Source: Crocinitomicaceae bacterium
Lineage (GTDB): Bacteria; Bacteroidota; Bacteroidia; Flavobacteriales_D; Crocinitomicaceae
Direction: 5' to 3'
NCBI GenBank assembly: GCA_022447585.1
Contig: JAKVAR010000006.1
Location: forward strand, 868,001-932,000
DNA length: 64,000 bases
Shown: piece after piece, positions 26,641 to 36,600 of the stretch
Position numbering within the stretch: the stretch's first letter is position 1
Layout of the letters: every line of letters starts with the position of its first letter
Program-made: the position numbers and the translations under genes
The notes under the pieces: generated by a model
What the model was told of the DNA's origin: nothing
The model's database searches: none
Seen by the model: only the letters and a program-made list of their open reading frames with translations

Positions 26641-28885
26641 TCTTGCAATCGCATGTGGCGGCTGGTATCCTTATGGAGAAGAAATCCGCTTTAGTTTATT
26701 TGACCCAAGTTTAATGGATGATGGAGGAATGGGTGAGTTTTATTATTCTGCTGATTATTTCTCGGACGCATACTTGCATACTGCTTATGATGATCGTAAT
26801 GTTGATGATTGGTATGCAACCTGTGCTGGAAAAGTAACTAAAGAAGATGTTTTTGAGGCGGTTTACCGACTTTCGACTCTTGAAATTGTGGATAAACACA
26901 GCGCGCATCCTTTTGTTAAGCAGATGATTTCTTCAGGTAAATCAGCGCATTTGGAATACCTAGCTTTCGCAAAGAAATATTCTTATCTCAATACGGTTTC
27001 ATCAGATCCATGGGAGCGCAAAGAGGATGATTTAGAAAACGCACGTGAAAGTGCTATGAAATCAGCGTTAAAGAAAGCGAAAAAAGCGAACGATGATATC
27101 TTAAAACGTCGATATGCGTTTGTTGCAATTCGGTTTGCGTTTTACAATAAGGACTTTATTAGCGTAAACACAATTTATGAAGAATTCTTCAGCAATACGA
27201 GCGAACTAACTATTGATTTATGGGCGCATTATTATCAACTCCACGATGAATTAAATTCGGCAGAGCGTAACTTTATTGTTGCGCAATTGTTTGCCAAAAT
27301 CCCATCAAAACGTCATGGTTTATTTTTTATGTTTGATCGAAAGTTTGCGCCAGATGATGTTTTGAATTATGCAAGAAATGATTCTGAAAGAGCAAATGTA
27401 TTGGCCATGTATGCGCTACGTACGAGAAATCGCCAGTTAAATGAAATTATAAAGATTCATCAATTTGATGCTAACAATGCCTTATTTTCTTTCCTTTTAG
27501 TGAGAGAGTTGAATAAATTGGAAGATTGGGTCTTGGCACCAAAGTATACGGCCTTTGCTCCGGTTATGCTGCCTGGAAATACGAATACACGTATATCAAG
27601 TTCTTCGGAATTGATAAAGAAAGGAGTAATTGCCGATCAAGTATATGCGCGCAAGTTTTTAGTCTGGCTGAAATCAATAGAATCAAGTGTTGATCCGGAC
27701 TTGTTTGCAACAACCTCAGGGTTATTGTATTTCATCTGCGATGATGCTAAAGAAGCATTGAATGTGTTAAACCAGTCTAATTTTAAGGATAAAAGACTAG
27801 TTCACTGGAAGCAACGCATGGTTGAATTGCTTAAAATTGCATCGGACCAAACTAAAGGAATAGAAGCATTGAATGTGAACTTTTTATTAAAAGAAAATTA
27901 TAAGCACAGAGATCGATTTGTATTTGTAATTGGTCGACTTTTTGAGTTTAGGAAAGATTTAGGTAATGCAGCATTGTTCTATTCTCAGTTGAATATGGAT
28001 AGTAGAAATTGGCAATGGTTTGCGTGGTCCGAACCAAAAGGTCGAACAGTCTTTAATGTTTCTTTTTATACAGATTACTTTGATTATTTCGATGCCAACT
28101 ATAAAGCGAAAGACGTCCAGAATATTTTAGATTATGCCAAGGAATTAAATAAAATATCAAAATTTGAGAAGCTTTCAGCCGAAATCATTGATGACAATCT
28201 GCATTTATTAGATTTAATTGGAACCAAGTATTTACGTCAAAATGAATTGGTGAATTCGATTGTGACATTGAAAACGATTCCAACCTCTTATTGGAATTCT
28301 AAGGGTACGCATTATGCGGTGTACTTAAGTTCTAATCCTTTCTATGCAAACTTCTATTCTGAACATAATAAAACGGAAGGCGATACAGTATCATATACAA
28401 AATTGGAGATTGTAGAGAAATTACATGAAATGCTACAAGATGCTAAAACACAGCAAGGAAACGAACTCGCGAAAACTTATTTTCACATTGCTAATTGTTA
28501 TTTTAACATGACTACACATGGAAATTCATGGATGATGCGCCGATCGTGGTGGTCTACTTATAGCTATAACACGGTGTATGAAGACAGTGATGAATTTAAT
28601 AAATGTGAGCTAGCTAAATCTTATTATTTAAAGGCAGCAAAGGCTTCAACTACACCAGAGTTTGATGCTTTGTGTTATCGGATGGCAGGAAGGTGTGAAT
28701 CGTACAAGTTGTATTTTGATCATGAGTATAATTATAAGATCGATTACCAAAGTCAAGGAGGTTATCGAGAATATATTTTTAATAAGAACTCGTATTACAA
28801 AATCCTAGCAAAAGAGTTTCCGCAATGGCGGGATGAACTTGTTACTAATTGTAATTCGTTCAATCGTTTCTATCACTCAATTTAA
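26597..28885 (+). CDS. Large exported alpha-solenoid protein, CGGWYP family
   Basis: The 762-residue protein begins with a signal sequence (MKHWIASIFFLASVNLAIA) directly before C20-GGWYPYGEE. Cysteine 20 could be lipid-modified, although the -2 position is unusual for a lipobox. The remainder is rich in helix pairs with spaced aromatic residues and looks TPR/SEL1-like (ELAKTYFHIANCYFNMT, FDALCYRMAGRCESYKLYFD). I know this as an uncharacterised exported family in Bacteroidota. The ATG at 26597 lies inside the preceding gene, but the signal peptide directly after it supports the start. The partner is the lipoprotein it overlaps. Confidence 0.78.
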   Translation: MKHWIASIFFLASVNLAIACGGWYPYGEEIRFSLFDPSLMDDGGMGEFYYSADYFSDAYLHTAYDDRNVDDWYATCAGKVTKEDVFEAVYRLSTLEIVDKHSAHPFVKQMISSGKSAHLEYLAFAKKYSYLNTVSSDPWERKEDDLENARESAMKSALKKAKKANDDILKRRYAFVAIRFAFYNKDFISVNTIYEEFFSNTSELTIDLWAHYYQLHDELNSAERNFIVAQLFAKIPSKRHGLFFMFDRKFAPDDVLNYARNDSERANVLAMYALRTRNRQLNEIIKIHQFDANNALFSFLLVRELNKLEDWVLAPKYTAFAPVMLPGNTNTRISSSSELIKKGVIADQVYARKFLVWLKSIESSVDPDLFATTSGLLYFICDDAKEALNVLNQSNFKDKRLVHWKQRMVELLKIASDQTKGIEALNVNFLLKENYKHRDRFVFVIGRLFEFRKDLGNAALFYSQLNMDSRNWQWFAWSEPKGRTVFNVSFYTDYFDYFDANYKAKDVQNILDYAKELNKISKFEKLSAEIIDDNLHLLDLIGTKYLRQNELVNSIVTLKTIPTSYWNSKGTHYAVYLSSNPFYANFYSEHNKTEGDTVSYTKLEIVEKLHEMLQDAKTQQGNELAKTYFHIANCYFNMTTHGNSWMMRRSWWSTYSYNTVYEDSDEFNKCELAKSYYLKAAKASTTPEFDALCYRMAGRCESYKLYFDHEYNYKIDYQSQGGYREYIFNKNSYYKILAKEFPQWRDELVTNCNSFNRFYHSI

Positions 28886-28981
28886 ATGAGGAGAATACAA
28901 CTTCTTTAAAAAAGAGAGTGAAGGTTTGGGTGTGGTAATGTAATTTTTATAACATGAAAAATATAGTCTTGGATATGTCAA

Positions 28982-29863
28982 TTATCGCGCAATTGTCTGA
29001 CCCATTAATACTTGAGTCTCTAAGCCATTCGATGTGTTTTTTATAAGGTCTTCTGAAAATTCAATTTTCCCTTTTTCGAAAAGTAAAACAACGGTAGAGC
29101 CTCCGAAAGCGAAGTATCCCTTTTCTGAGCCTGATTCTACAATTGAATCTGCTTTGTAGGTTTGAAAAATACTTCCAACCATTGTAGCGCCAACTTCTGA
29201 AATTAGTATATCTCCATAGTTTTTGGTAGACAAGGTACTAACACTCCGTTTGTTCTCACAAAAAATTTCAAGACTCTTTTGTAACGCAATAGGAGAAACA
29301 GAGTAGTAATGTCCATTTATTATTTCAGTGGTGCTAGGAGTTCCTTTTGCAGGGAAGTGGTAACGGTGATAATCAGTCGGGGCCAATCGAATAATTAGCA
29401 TTGCGCCTCCATCATATTTTTTAGCTAATTCATCTGTGCCCAAGAATCGTTTTAAATTGAACTCAGACCCTTTAACAAAGAAATTACTTTGGTCAGAAAC
29501 CTCTTGAAAGGCTAGTGTTTTTCCATCCGCTGGAGAAACGACTCCTGTGCCTATTGGTCGTTTATCAGGATTGACCTTGCGGTAAAAGAAATCATTGAAG
29601 TGTTTAAATTTAGAAGCGTCGGTTTCTATATAATCGGACATTTCAATTTTGTAATCTGCAATGAAATTTTGAATTCTTTTCTTTGATGCGTTACTATTCA
29701 TAAACCATCCACCAATGGAAGAAACAACTTTCCTTTTGATTAAAAGATTCAAGGTAGCTTTTCCAACAGGCGATGCATATAACCATTTCATTATTCCCTC
29801 AGCCGGAACAGATTCAATACACACTTTATTTGTGCTACGGTCAATAAACTTAATTTCGCTCAT
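28982..29863 (-). CDS. psd: Phosphatidylserine decarboxylase
   Basis: The 293-residue enzyme converts phosphatidylserine to phosphatidylethanolamine. The proenzyme cleavage motif is GGST (serine at residue 256) in FAFGGSTVVLLFEKG; self-cleavage there makes the pyruvoyl cofactor. Other conserved elements are VSPADGKTLAF and RLAPTDYHRYHFPAKG, which carries catalytic histidines. The length fits the longer bacterial PSD type. In many PSDs the motif is LGST; GGST is a known variant. A minus-strand TATCTTTG box precedes it. Confidence 0.95.
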   Translation of the reverse strand: MSEIKFIDRSTNKVCIESVPAEGIMKWLYASPVGKATLNLLIKRKVVSSIGGWFMNSNASKKRIQNFIADYKIEMSDYIETDASKFKHFNDFFYRKVNPDKRPIGTGVVSPADGKTLAFQEVSDQSNFFVKGSEFNLKRFLGTDELAKKYDGGAMLIIRLAPTDYHRYHFPAKGTPSTTEIINGHYYSVSPIALQKSLEIFCENKRSVSTLSTKNYGDILISEVGATMVGSIFQTYKADSIVESGSEKGYFAFGGSTVVLLFEKGKIEFSEDLIKNTSNGLETQVLMGQTIAR

Positions 29864-29880
29864 GATAGGTTTTACGTAGG

Positions 29881-29888
29881 CAAAGATA
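29881..29888 (-). promoter_or_regulatory. -7 promoter box for psd
   Basis: The minus strand reads TATCTTTG, a perfect TAnnTTTG, 18 bases upstream of the psd ATG. No clear -33 TTTG is present at the expected distance. Confidence 0.45.
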
Positions 29889-29935
29889 CGATAAAACTAG
29901 TGTGGCGAATCTACTTTTTGCATTACCATTCTAGT

Positions 29936-31054
29936 TTATCCTTCAAAAAAAGCGTCTAAGCCTTTTCCTGCAAAGAAATCTTCTTTCCAGCTATTGATTT
30001 CTTCCATGGTGTAATTTAGTACACCTGCTCTATTTAGCCTGTATATAGACCTTTTTTCTATTATTGTTAATCCACCATCAATAATTATCCCAAATAAAAT
30101 CAACTTGGCTACACTATTTTGAATTTCTGGAGATAGATTGTTTACTTCTTTTAAGAAATTGGAATTCAATTGGGGGTCCTCTTTGATCTCTATTTCAAAC
30201 TTATTCAACAATGAGTTTGCTAAAAGGAAGTGATTGTAATGGAAAGATCGTTTTGTTTTAGAAACTGCTTGCATTGCATCGTAAATAATACGCTTGAACT
30301 CTTCATTTTCTTTGAATTCTGAATACAGCAGATTCGTAAATTTATGAATCAATGGCGGCGCCATAACGCGAACACGAGCTTCATTCATCACCTTTCGAGA
30401 TGCATAAATATTCCAAGCGGCATAAAGCGGAGCGCCAAGAAGATCAACTAACATTCTTAGTGCATATCTACCCAATATTTTCTGAACTAATAATTTCCAT
30501 AAGAATCCACTAACCGATGCCTTTAACTTAATTAATAGTTGAAAAAGCCAGACTCCTAGCTTTGACAATCCATCGAAGGGGTTGATTCCCAATTTCTTTA
30601 ATTTCTTTTGTTTTTTTTCTAATCCGACATTTACCAATGCATCGAGGTTGTTTTGTAAATATGGATCAGAATCATTTGGATAACCGCATGTTTTTGCAAT
30701 GGCACTTACAGCTTTGATATTCAAGAAGGTTAAGTAATATATTTCAGCCAGAACAAGGAGAAGACTATAAGTCCAGAATTCTATCTCTAATTCAATATTC
30801 ATTTCGATGTAAGGTATGAAGAAGGTTCTTTCAGGGAAAAGTGATTCTCCAAATAGGTTGTAGGGGACATAAAGTAAGATAATTCCCAATGCACCCGCTA
30901 GTCCGGCTTTGATGTATGTATTGATTCGAATCTTCTCTAAAACTAATAGTTCATCTTCTGAAAGAATGTAGAGTTCATTCTCATTTGAAGATTGTACTTG
31001 AATCGTAAGTTGTTTGAGGGCGTATTTTTCCCAAAAGGACTTCTTTTTACCCAT
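29936..31054 (-). CDS. LBF_2804-type membrane protein
   Basis: The 372-residue protein has two membrane helices in the N-terminal third (about 45-65 and 90-110), amphipathic segments around 165-205, and a helical C-terminal domain (YHFLLAN-like repeats, ending EEINSWKEDFFAGKG). I recognise it as the uncharacterised LBF_2804 family of Bacteroidota and spirochaetes. It is nine bases downstream of the TMEM43-like gene on the same strand, an arrangement that suggests a joint membrane role. No catalytic residues were identified. The family assignment is from memory of the sequence pattern. Confidence 0.7.
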   Translation of the reverse strand: MGKKKSFWEKYALKQLTIQVQSSNENELYILSEDELLVLEKIRINTYIKAGLAGALGIILLYVPYNLFGESLFPERTFFIPYIEMNIELEIEFWTYSLLLVLAEIYYLTFLNIKAVSAIAKTCGYPNDSDPYLQNNLDALVNVGLEKKQKKLKKLGINPFDGLSKLGVWLFQLLIKLKASVSGFLWKLLVQKILGRYALRMLVDLLGAPLYAAWNIYASRKVMNEARVRVMAPPLIHKFTNLLYSEFKENEEFKRIIYDAMQAVSKTKRSFHYNHFLLANSLLNKFEIEIKEDPQLNSNFLKEVNNLSPEIQNSVAKLILFGIIIDGGLTIIEKRSIYRLNRAGVLNYTMEEINSWKEDFFAGKGLDAFFEG

Positions 31055-31063
31055 TTTAATGTC

Positions 31064-32236
31064 TTAGGTAGTTGGAGTAGAGGCCTTTTTCTTGTTTTGT
31101 TTTCTCTTCCAGAAAATAAAGAATACTCCAATAGCGACTAGAAGGAGTGAGATTCCTAAAATTGGTCTATAAAAAATCCAAGCCAATCCTATGACAGTAA
31201 ATGCAAGTGCAACAGTTGCTAATCCAGAAGCCAATCCTGTTCCAAAACCGACAATTGAGCCAATAAACGGGATTAAATCACCAACTATAACTAGCGGTTT
31301 TAATATCGTTTTGAAGGCAGCAAACATTAAAATTATTCCTATTAATCTTAATATCCATGTTAACGTTTTATTGCTCTGAATTGCTGATTCAAACATGGTT
31401 TCTGCCGAAACATTTCCCACATCTACCATTTGTAGTTTGGTTCCATTGGAAGTTGTAAATGGCTCAAATGTGTTGTTGAATTGCTTCGCAATTATGCTGT
31501 AATCGTTTGGTGGAACAATATCAAAGCTAAGACGAATATCTCCCAATTGCGGAGATGTATTTGAACCTTCGCCGATGTAAATCACAGTTTTGACCCCATC
31601 ATTAATTAAAGTTGCATTTTTAATTCGAGATGTATCAAGTTCTTCTATGGAGTATGGATCAAATGAATTTATTTGACTTAGAATTCCTTTTGGAATTATG
31701 AATTTATCCAAATTGACGTTTGTTGCAGATTTAGAATATGCAGCATAAGGTAATTGAGCTGGATTTTGATGCCCATACGGTTCTTTGAATGTATTAGACT
31801 TTACTACGGATGGATGCCATTGTTGAACATACTTATATGTCGTTACTGTTTCTTCTCCTCCTCCAATTTTCTTTCTTCGTGTTTCCTCTTGTTCCTCAAC
31901 CCATTGAAACATTTCAACTGTGCGCTTTAGTTTTAACGCATTCACTTTTACTCCAAATTTTTCATCGACTAATGAATCTGAAGTAACAACGCTTCCGGTT
32001 ACGTGTATAAGCTTACCATTATTTTCAGGGTTAATCGATTTAGACGCTACACTTAAAACACTGGATCCGCCTTCTTGAAGTCCTTGATGCGTTTTAACAG
32101 CACGACCTTCATTGTACCAAAGTAAAATGATTGAGCCGATTAATAAGGCCAATCCAAATAAAATGGATTTTATCGATCCACCTAGTCGAGATATCCAACT
32201 TTGACTTGTTGTTTCTGTGAAAGAATTTTGTGGCAT
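31064..32236 (-). CDS. TMEM43 family membrane protein
   Basis: The 390-residue protein matches bacterial relatives of eukaryotic TMEM43/LUMA. An N-terminal membrane helix in SIKSILFGLALLIGSIILLW is followed directly by YNEGRAVKT, a highly conserved family motif. A large lumenal/extracytoplasmic beta domain (about 45-270) contains VEMFQWVEE, and three or four C-terminal helices (about 290-380) end in a basic tail (WKRKQNKKK). The function in bacteria is unknown. A minus-strand TATATTTG box lies about 25 bases upstream. It is probably an operon with the LBF_2804-type gene. Confidence 0.88.
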   Translation of the reverse strand: MPQNSFTETTSQSWISRLGGSIKSILFGLALLIGSIILLWYNEGRAVKTHQGLQEGGSSVLSVASKSINPENNGKLIHVTGSVVTSDSLVDEKFGVKVNALKLKRTVEMFQWVEEQEETRRKKIGGGEETVTTYKYVQQWHPSVVKSNTFKEPYGHQNPAQLPYAAYSKSATNVNLDKFIIPKGILSQINSFDPYSIEELDTSRIKNATLINDGVKTVIYIGEGSNTSPQLGDIRLSFDIVPPNDYSIIAKQFNNTFEPFTTSNGTKLQMVDVGNVSAETMFESAIQSNKTLTWILRLIGIILMFAAFKTILKPLVIVGDLIPFIGSIVGFGTGLASGLATVALAFTVIGLAWIFYRPILGISLLLVAIGVFFIFWKRKQNKKKASTPTT

Positions 32237-32422
32237 TCTAATTTTCGTTTTAATGGGTCAAATATAAATATTTAGCAGTCATTATTTTTAATAAAACTTG
32301 GATTTCGGAAAACCTATATTCTTCATGTAGTCTTACTTTCTATTCTATTGCTAGTGAAACAAAATGGAGCGTAGATATCTTTTTGTATTAATCAAATATT
32401 ATGTATTGCAGTTTAGTTAATC

Positions 32423-33340
32423 TCATCTATTTTGTTCATCAAGAACTATATTCTTTCCTGCTTTAAACGAAACTTCTTCCATTTGATTTCCTTTTTTTAA
32501 TGTGAGGGTAACATTTTCTGCTGCGAAGAACTTGATAATACGATAGGTAGACATAATTCGTTCAAAACTTATTTCTCTTCCTTCTTTAATTTTTACATTT
32601 TTCCCATTTACAGCTACCGTGTTGTTTGGTCCTGCAATAATAGACGTTAGATTGTTTTCGTTGTCGAACTCATATGCTGCTGGTGTAGGACTTCCCTTTA
32701 CTGTTATCGTTTTTCCATTAAGATCAAAGGTTGTGTTAACTGGAGTGAATACTTTTTTTAGTTTTCCATTTTTATATATGACTCGACTTAATGGTGGAAA
32801 TGTTAGTTCTAAAATAGCGTTATGCTTAGACTCTTTAGCCAGCGTTGCTGATACAAATTCACCATTTCCATCAAAACGAATGTCTCTTTTTACGGTGTGG
32901 TTGCTTGTAATTTCAGTTGGTTTTCCATTAATTTCAATAATTGTATTTTCTAAAAGTTGACCGGAAGTAAAGTGTTCGCCATAAAAGCTAATTGCAGATT
33001 CTGGTTTTAGAGTTAGCTCTCCTATTTTTGTATGAATTATTGTACTTTTCAGAAGAGTCCCAGATATTAAAGAAGCATCTAAGACTTTGAATTTTATTGC
33101 TGTACCTGCTTTTAAAATAAAGGAGTTTCTACCAATTGTAAATTCAGCATTTTTATCGATAGTTCCTATTTTTGCTCTGGATCCTGCTGGTTTTATATCC
33201 TTTACATAAATTGTTGTTCCGCTAATATTAATAAGGGTATCGCTTTGCTGTACGCTTTCGTTTTTACTCTCGTTTTCTTGCTCAGCATAACAATAAGCGG
33301 CTAGCATAAGAAAAATAAGAACGTATACGGATTTAATCAT
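32423..33340 (-). CDS. Exported beta-repeat protein of unknown function
   Basis: The 305-residue protein has signal peptide MIKSVYVLIFLMLAAYCYA. The body consists of short repeated beta units, several with a similar phrase: TFDLNGKTITVKGS, TVAVNGKNVKIKEG and IIEINGKPTEITSN. This suggests a repetitive beta-sheet fold. No family was recognised and no sorting domain is present at the C-terminus (ends KNIVLDEQNR). It is separated from its neighbours by 187 and 323 bases, so it is probably monocistronic. Confidence 0.65.
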   Translation of the reverse strand: MIKSVYVLIFLMLAAYCYAEQENESKNESVQQSDTLINISGTTIYVKDIKPAGSRAKIGTIDKNAEFTIGRNSFILKAGTAIKFKVLDASLISGTLLKSTIIHTKIGELTLKPESAISFYGEHFTSGQLLENTIIEINGKPTEITSNHTVKRDIRFDGNGEFVSATLAKESKHNAILELTFPPLSRVIYKNGKLKKVFTPVNTTFDLNGKTITVKGSPTPAAYEFDNENNLTSIIAGPNNTVAVNGKNVKIKEGREISFERIMSTYRIIKFFAAENVTLTLKKGNQMEEVSFKAGKNIVLDEQNR

Positions 33341-33663
33341 GTTAAGTGTTATTTCAGTATAATTGTTAACAACATTTAGGCCAAATAAACGGACTCTTTT
33401 ATTTAAAATTAATAAAAGTTGTTTGTTTAAGTGAAAGAATGTGAGTCCAATTAACTACGAATAAGTTATGTTTTTTTATACAAAATAAATTGTTTTTGAC
33501 CATCATTGCATTAATTCGATTGTTAAATTTATAGAATTGATTCTGTCTTATTTTGGTTATTGATCCATGAACAATATCAACAAACTCAACAAATAAAAAG
33601 ACGTATTCAACAAATAGTTGAATTATTGATTTTGTGTATGATTATATCGTATATTCCAGTATA
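33341..33663. other. Divergent control region before the sensor-kinase operon
   Basis: This 323-base AT-rich region has no ORF. It contains three direct TCAACAAA copies (listed separately). A near match to the -7 box (TGATTTTG at 33627-33634, 7 of 8 with TAnnTTTG) lies just after them, about 30 bases before the kinase ATG. Confidence 0.45.
33577..33623 (+). promoter_or_regulatory. Putative operator: three TCAACAAA direct repeats
   Basis: Exact copies start at 33577, 33586 and 33607, that is 9 and 21 bases apart. Read on the minus strand they are TTTGTTGA, sharing the GTTN(A/G) core of LytTR binding sites, and the 21-base step equals two helical turns. The last copy also sits in a perfect 7-bp inverted repeat (ATTCAAC / GTTGAAT, 33605-33623). 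The operon ahead encodes a LytTR regulator, so autoregulation is an inference. Confidence 0.4.
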
Positions 33664-36600
33664 ATGGTTCAATTGAAATTAGCACTTTTTGTGTTTTTTA
33701 TGTCTGTACTGCCATGTCAATCTCAAGACAATGGCTGGCATTCTATTACTCTGCCCGAAGGGCAAACACCAGAAATTGACAGACAAAAATCAATATGGAC
33801 TAAATATGAACGCTCACTTGATCAAACTAGATACTACGATGAATACGATTTCGGAAAGCCAAAATCGTATAGATCATTCCCTAAAGCAAGAAAAGCAAAA
33901 GGGACGTTTAAATCATATCCGCTTAAAGTAGATGAAATTTTAGCAATCAAGAATTCCATGCTTTACCGTGATGACTCAAAAATGAACATCAAGTATCTAG
34001 ACAAAAGCCATGGGTTTTATACAAACTCAGTCAATGGAGTTTTTGAAGGTGATGACGGTCAAATGTACTTTTCCTCATTAGATGGTTTAGGCGTTTATGA
34101 TGGTGAGAAAATTAAAGTATACCGAGGGAAGAAAGAATTTCCCATTACGGATATCAGAGAAATGTCAAAAGATAATTCTGGTAGGATTTGGTTGAGTCTA
34201 GAGCATGGTGTAGCCTACATTGAAAATGGAACTGTGTATTATTGTACAGGAATTTCGAGTCCTGTTTGGCATGTGCGAAAAGGAATTGATAATGATTATT
34301 GGATAGGAACTCAATTGAACGGATTGTACCAATGGAAAGATAACCAACTCTATCATTACTATGCGGATAACATGACTGAAGTATTTGATGTCTTTTTTAT
34401 GCCGGATGGGAAAATGTGGATCGGATTCAATAAGAGTATTGCCTACCTGGAAGATGGAAAATTAAATGAATGGATTTTTGAAAATGGAGATAGAACAGCA
34501 AGATCTTTTTTTAAAGATGAAAATACCTTGTGGATTGGATCCTTCGCTGGAGGGATTCATAAATATGAAAATGGGAAATTGATTCATGTATACACAGGTC
34601 ATGAAAATCGGTCTTTTTATGACGTCAAAAAAACAAAGGATGGGCTATGGTTTACCTGCTATGGGGATGGGTTGATTTTATTAAAGAATGATGGCAACAT
34701 ATACAGAGTTATGCAGTCGGACGGTTTAGTTGATCGTCATTCTTACAAAATGACTTTCGACCGAAATGGGAACATATGGGTCGCAGATTTAATTGGTGGG
34801 ATTTCGAGAATCGATAAAACCCCTCTTCTTTCATTGACTGGGAGGGGGTTTATGCATAGGATCGTAGATATAAGAAATGATCAAGAAAGAACTTGGTATT
34901 TTTCATCAGGAGGAGATTTATGTTTTGACGAAGGTAATATCAGATATAGACTAGATAATGAGGGGAATGCGACCTTTCCAAAAATCAGACATATTAATTG
35001 TGGATATCCGATAGCGCATAAAGAAATGTGGTGCGGTTCGTTGGGTCCAGGACTAATAAAAGTTACACCAAGTAAGTTCACAATATATCACCTAAAAGGG
35101 TCTTTTTATAATAACGATATTCAAACTCTTCAGTGTGATGAACAAGGTAGAGTTTGGTACTCGAACCGCTATGGTCAACTTCGGTTAATGGACAACGAGA
35201 TAATATTTGATGTTTTTAAAAGTCCTGAGTTTAAAGGGAAGAATTTTCCACAATTGTACAAGCTCTCTAACGGAAGAATTTTAGCTATAGGTTCCGAAGT
35301 TTGTCTATTAAAAGATCTTCAATTTAAAAAAATTGAAATCCCTAACGAACCCAAAGAGCAAACTTATCTTTTAGCGGAAGAAACAAATAATGGCTCAATA
35401 ATTATTATAGGAACAGAGTCTATATTAGTTTTAAAAGACGATCGCATCACAAATACGATAAATACATCTCTCTTTGAAAATGAAAGGATCCGTCAAATTG
35501 CAAGTCTAAATTCGAATGTCTTTCTAATCACATCGCAGTCTGGGGTTTATGAGGTGGACATTCGAAAACCTGAAGAGGAATGGAAGTTGTATAATAACCA
35601 TTTTGGATTGAATATGCACCTTTCTGATGCTATCGAAACAATAGATGGAAATACGTGGGTCGCACAGGATGGACAAATTTTAGAATTTGACGATCTCTTA
35701 ATGCCAGAGTCGACTTTTCCACCTGCACTTAGTTTAAGCAAAAAAAATGTTAATAATAAGGAAGTCAAATTAAACGAACGTGTCTTTGAGCAAGGAGATA
35801 TTATCGAGTTTGTTTTTTCAAATATAAGCTGGGGGCATGATCCTAAAATTGAATATCGCTTAGTTCTTAATTCGAATAAATCTAATTGGATTGGTCTGGA
35901 CGGAAATAAGCTTGCTTTAAATCAGTTGAATCATGGCGAATACACTTTGTTTGTGCGGTCCAGAAATATGCACAAAACAAGTGCTCCATTAGTTTTTGAT
36001 TTTAAAATAGCTCCATTTTGGTATCAAATGAGATCCATTCAATTGGGCGGAGCTTGTATGTTGGGACTAATGATATTTATTTTCTTTAGAAGAAGAATAC
36101 GAAGAAGTCAGCGCGAACAGGTTAAACTCGAAAGGCTGGTAGATCAAAAAACGGCTGAATTGATCCAAGAAAAAAGTGAGGTGGTTAAGCAATTATCGGA
36201 AAAAGAACTTCTTCTTAAGGAGGTAAACCATCGTGTCAAGAACAATATGCAAATGGTTTCTAGTGTGCTTGAATTACAAAAATCAAAGACAAAAAGTATA
36301 GACTCTAAAGAAATATTGTCAACGGCAATAAGTCGAATTGGATCTTTAGCTCTTGCACATCAAAACTTGTACAAAACAGATTCTTATAAAAGTATAGGAA
36401 TATTGGATTATGCGATTCAAATTATGGAAAGCGCTACGAAAGAAACCAAAACTCAATTTCAAGTAGATATACCTTCTGATTTACATTTTCATATCGAAAA
36501 GGCGCAAGCTCTGGGTTTTGTGCTTAATGAATTAATAACTAATTCAGTAAAGTATGCTTGGACTTCCGCCCAAGAGAATAGACAAATATTGTTTCATCTA

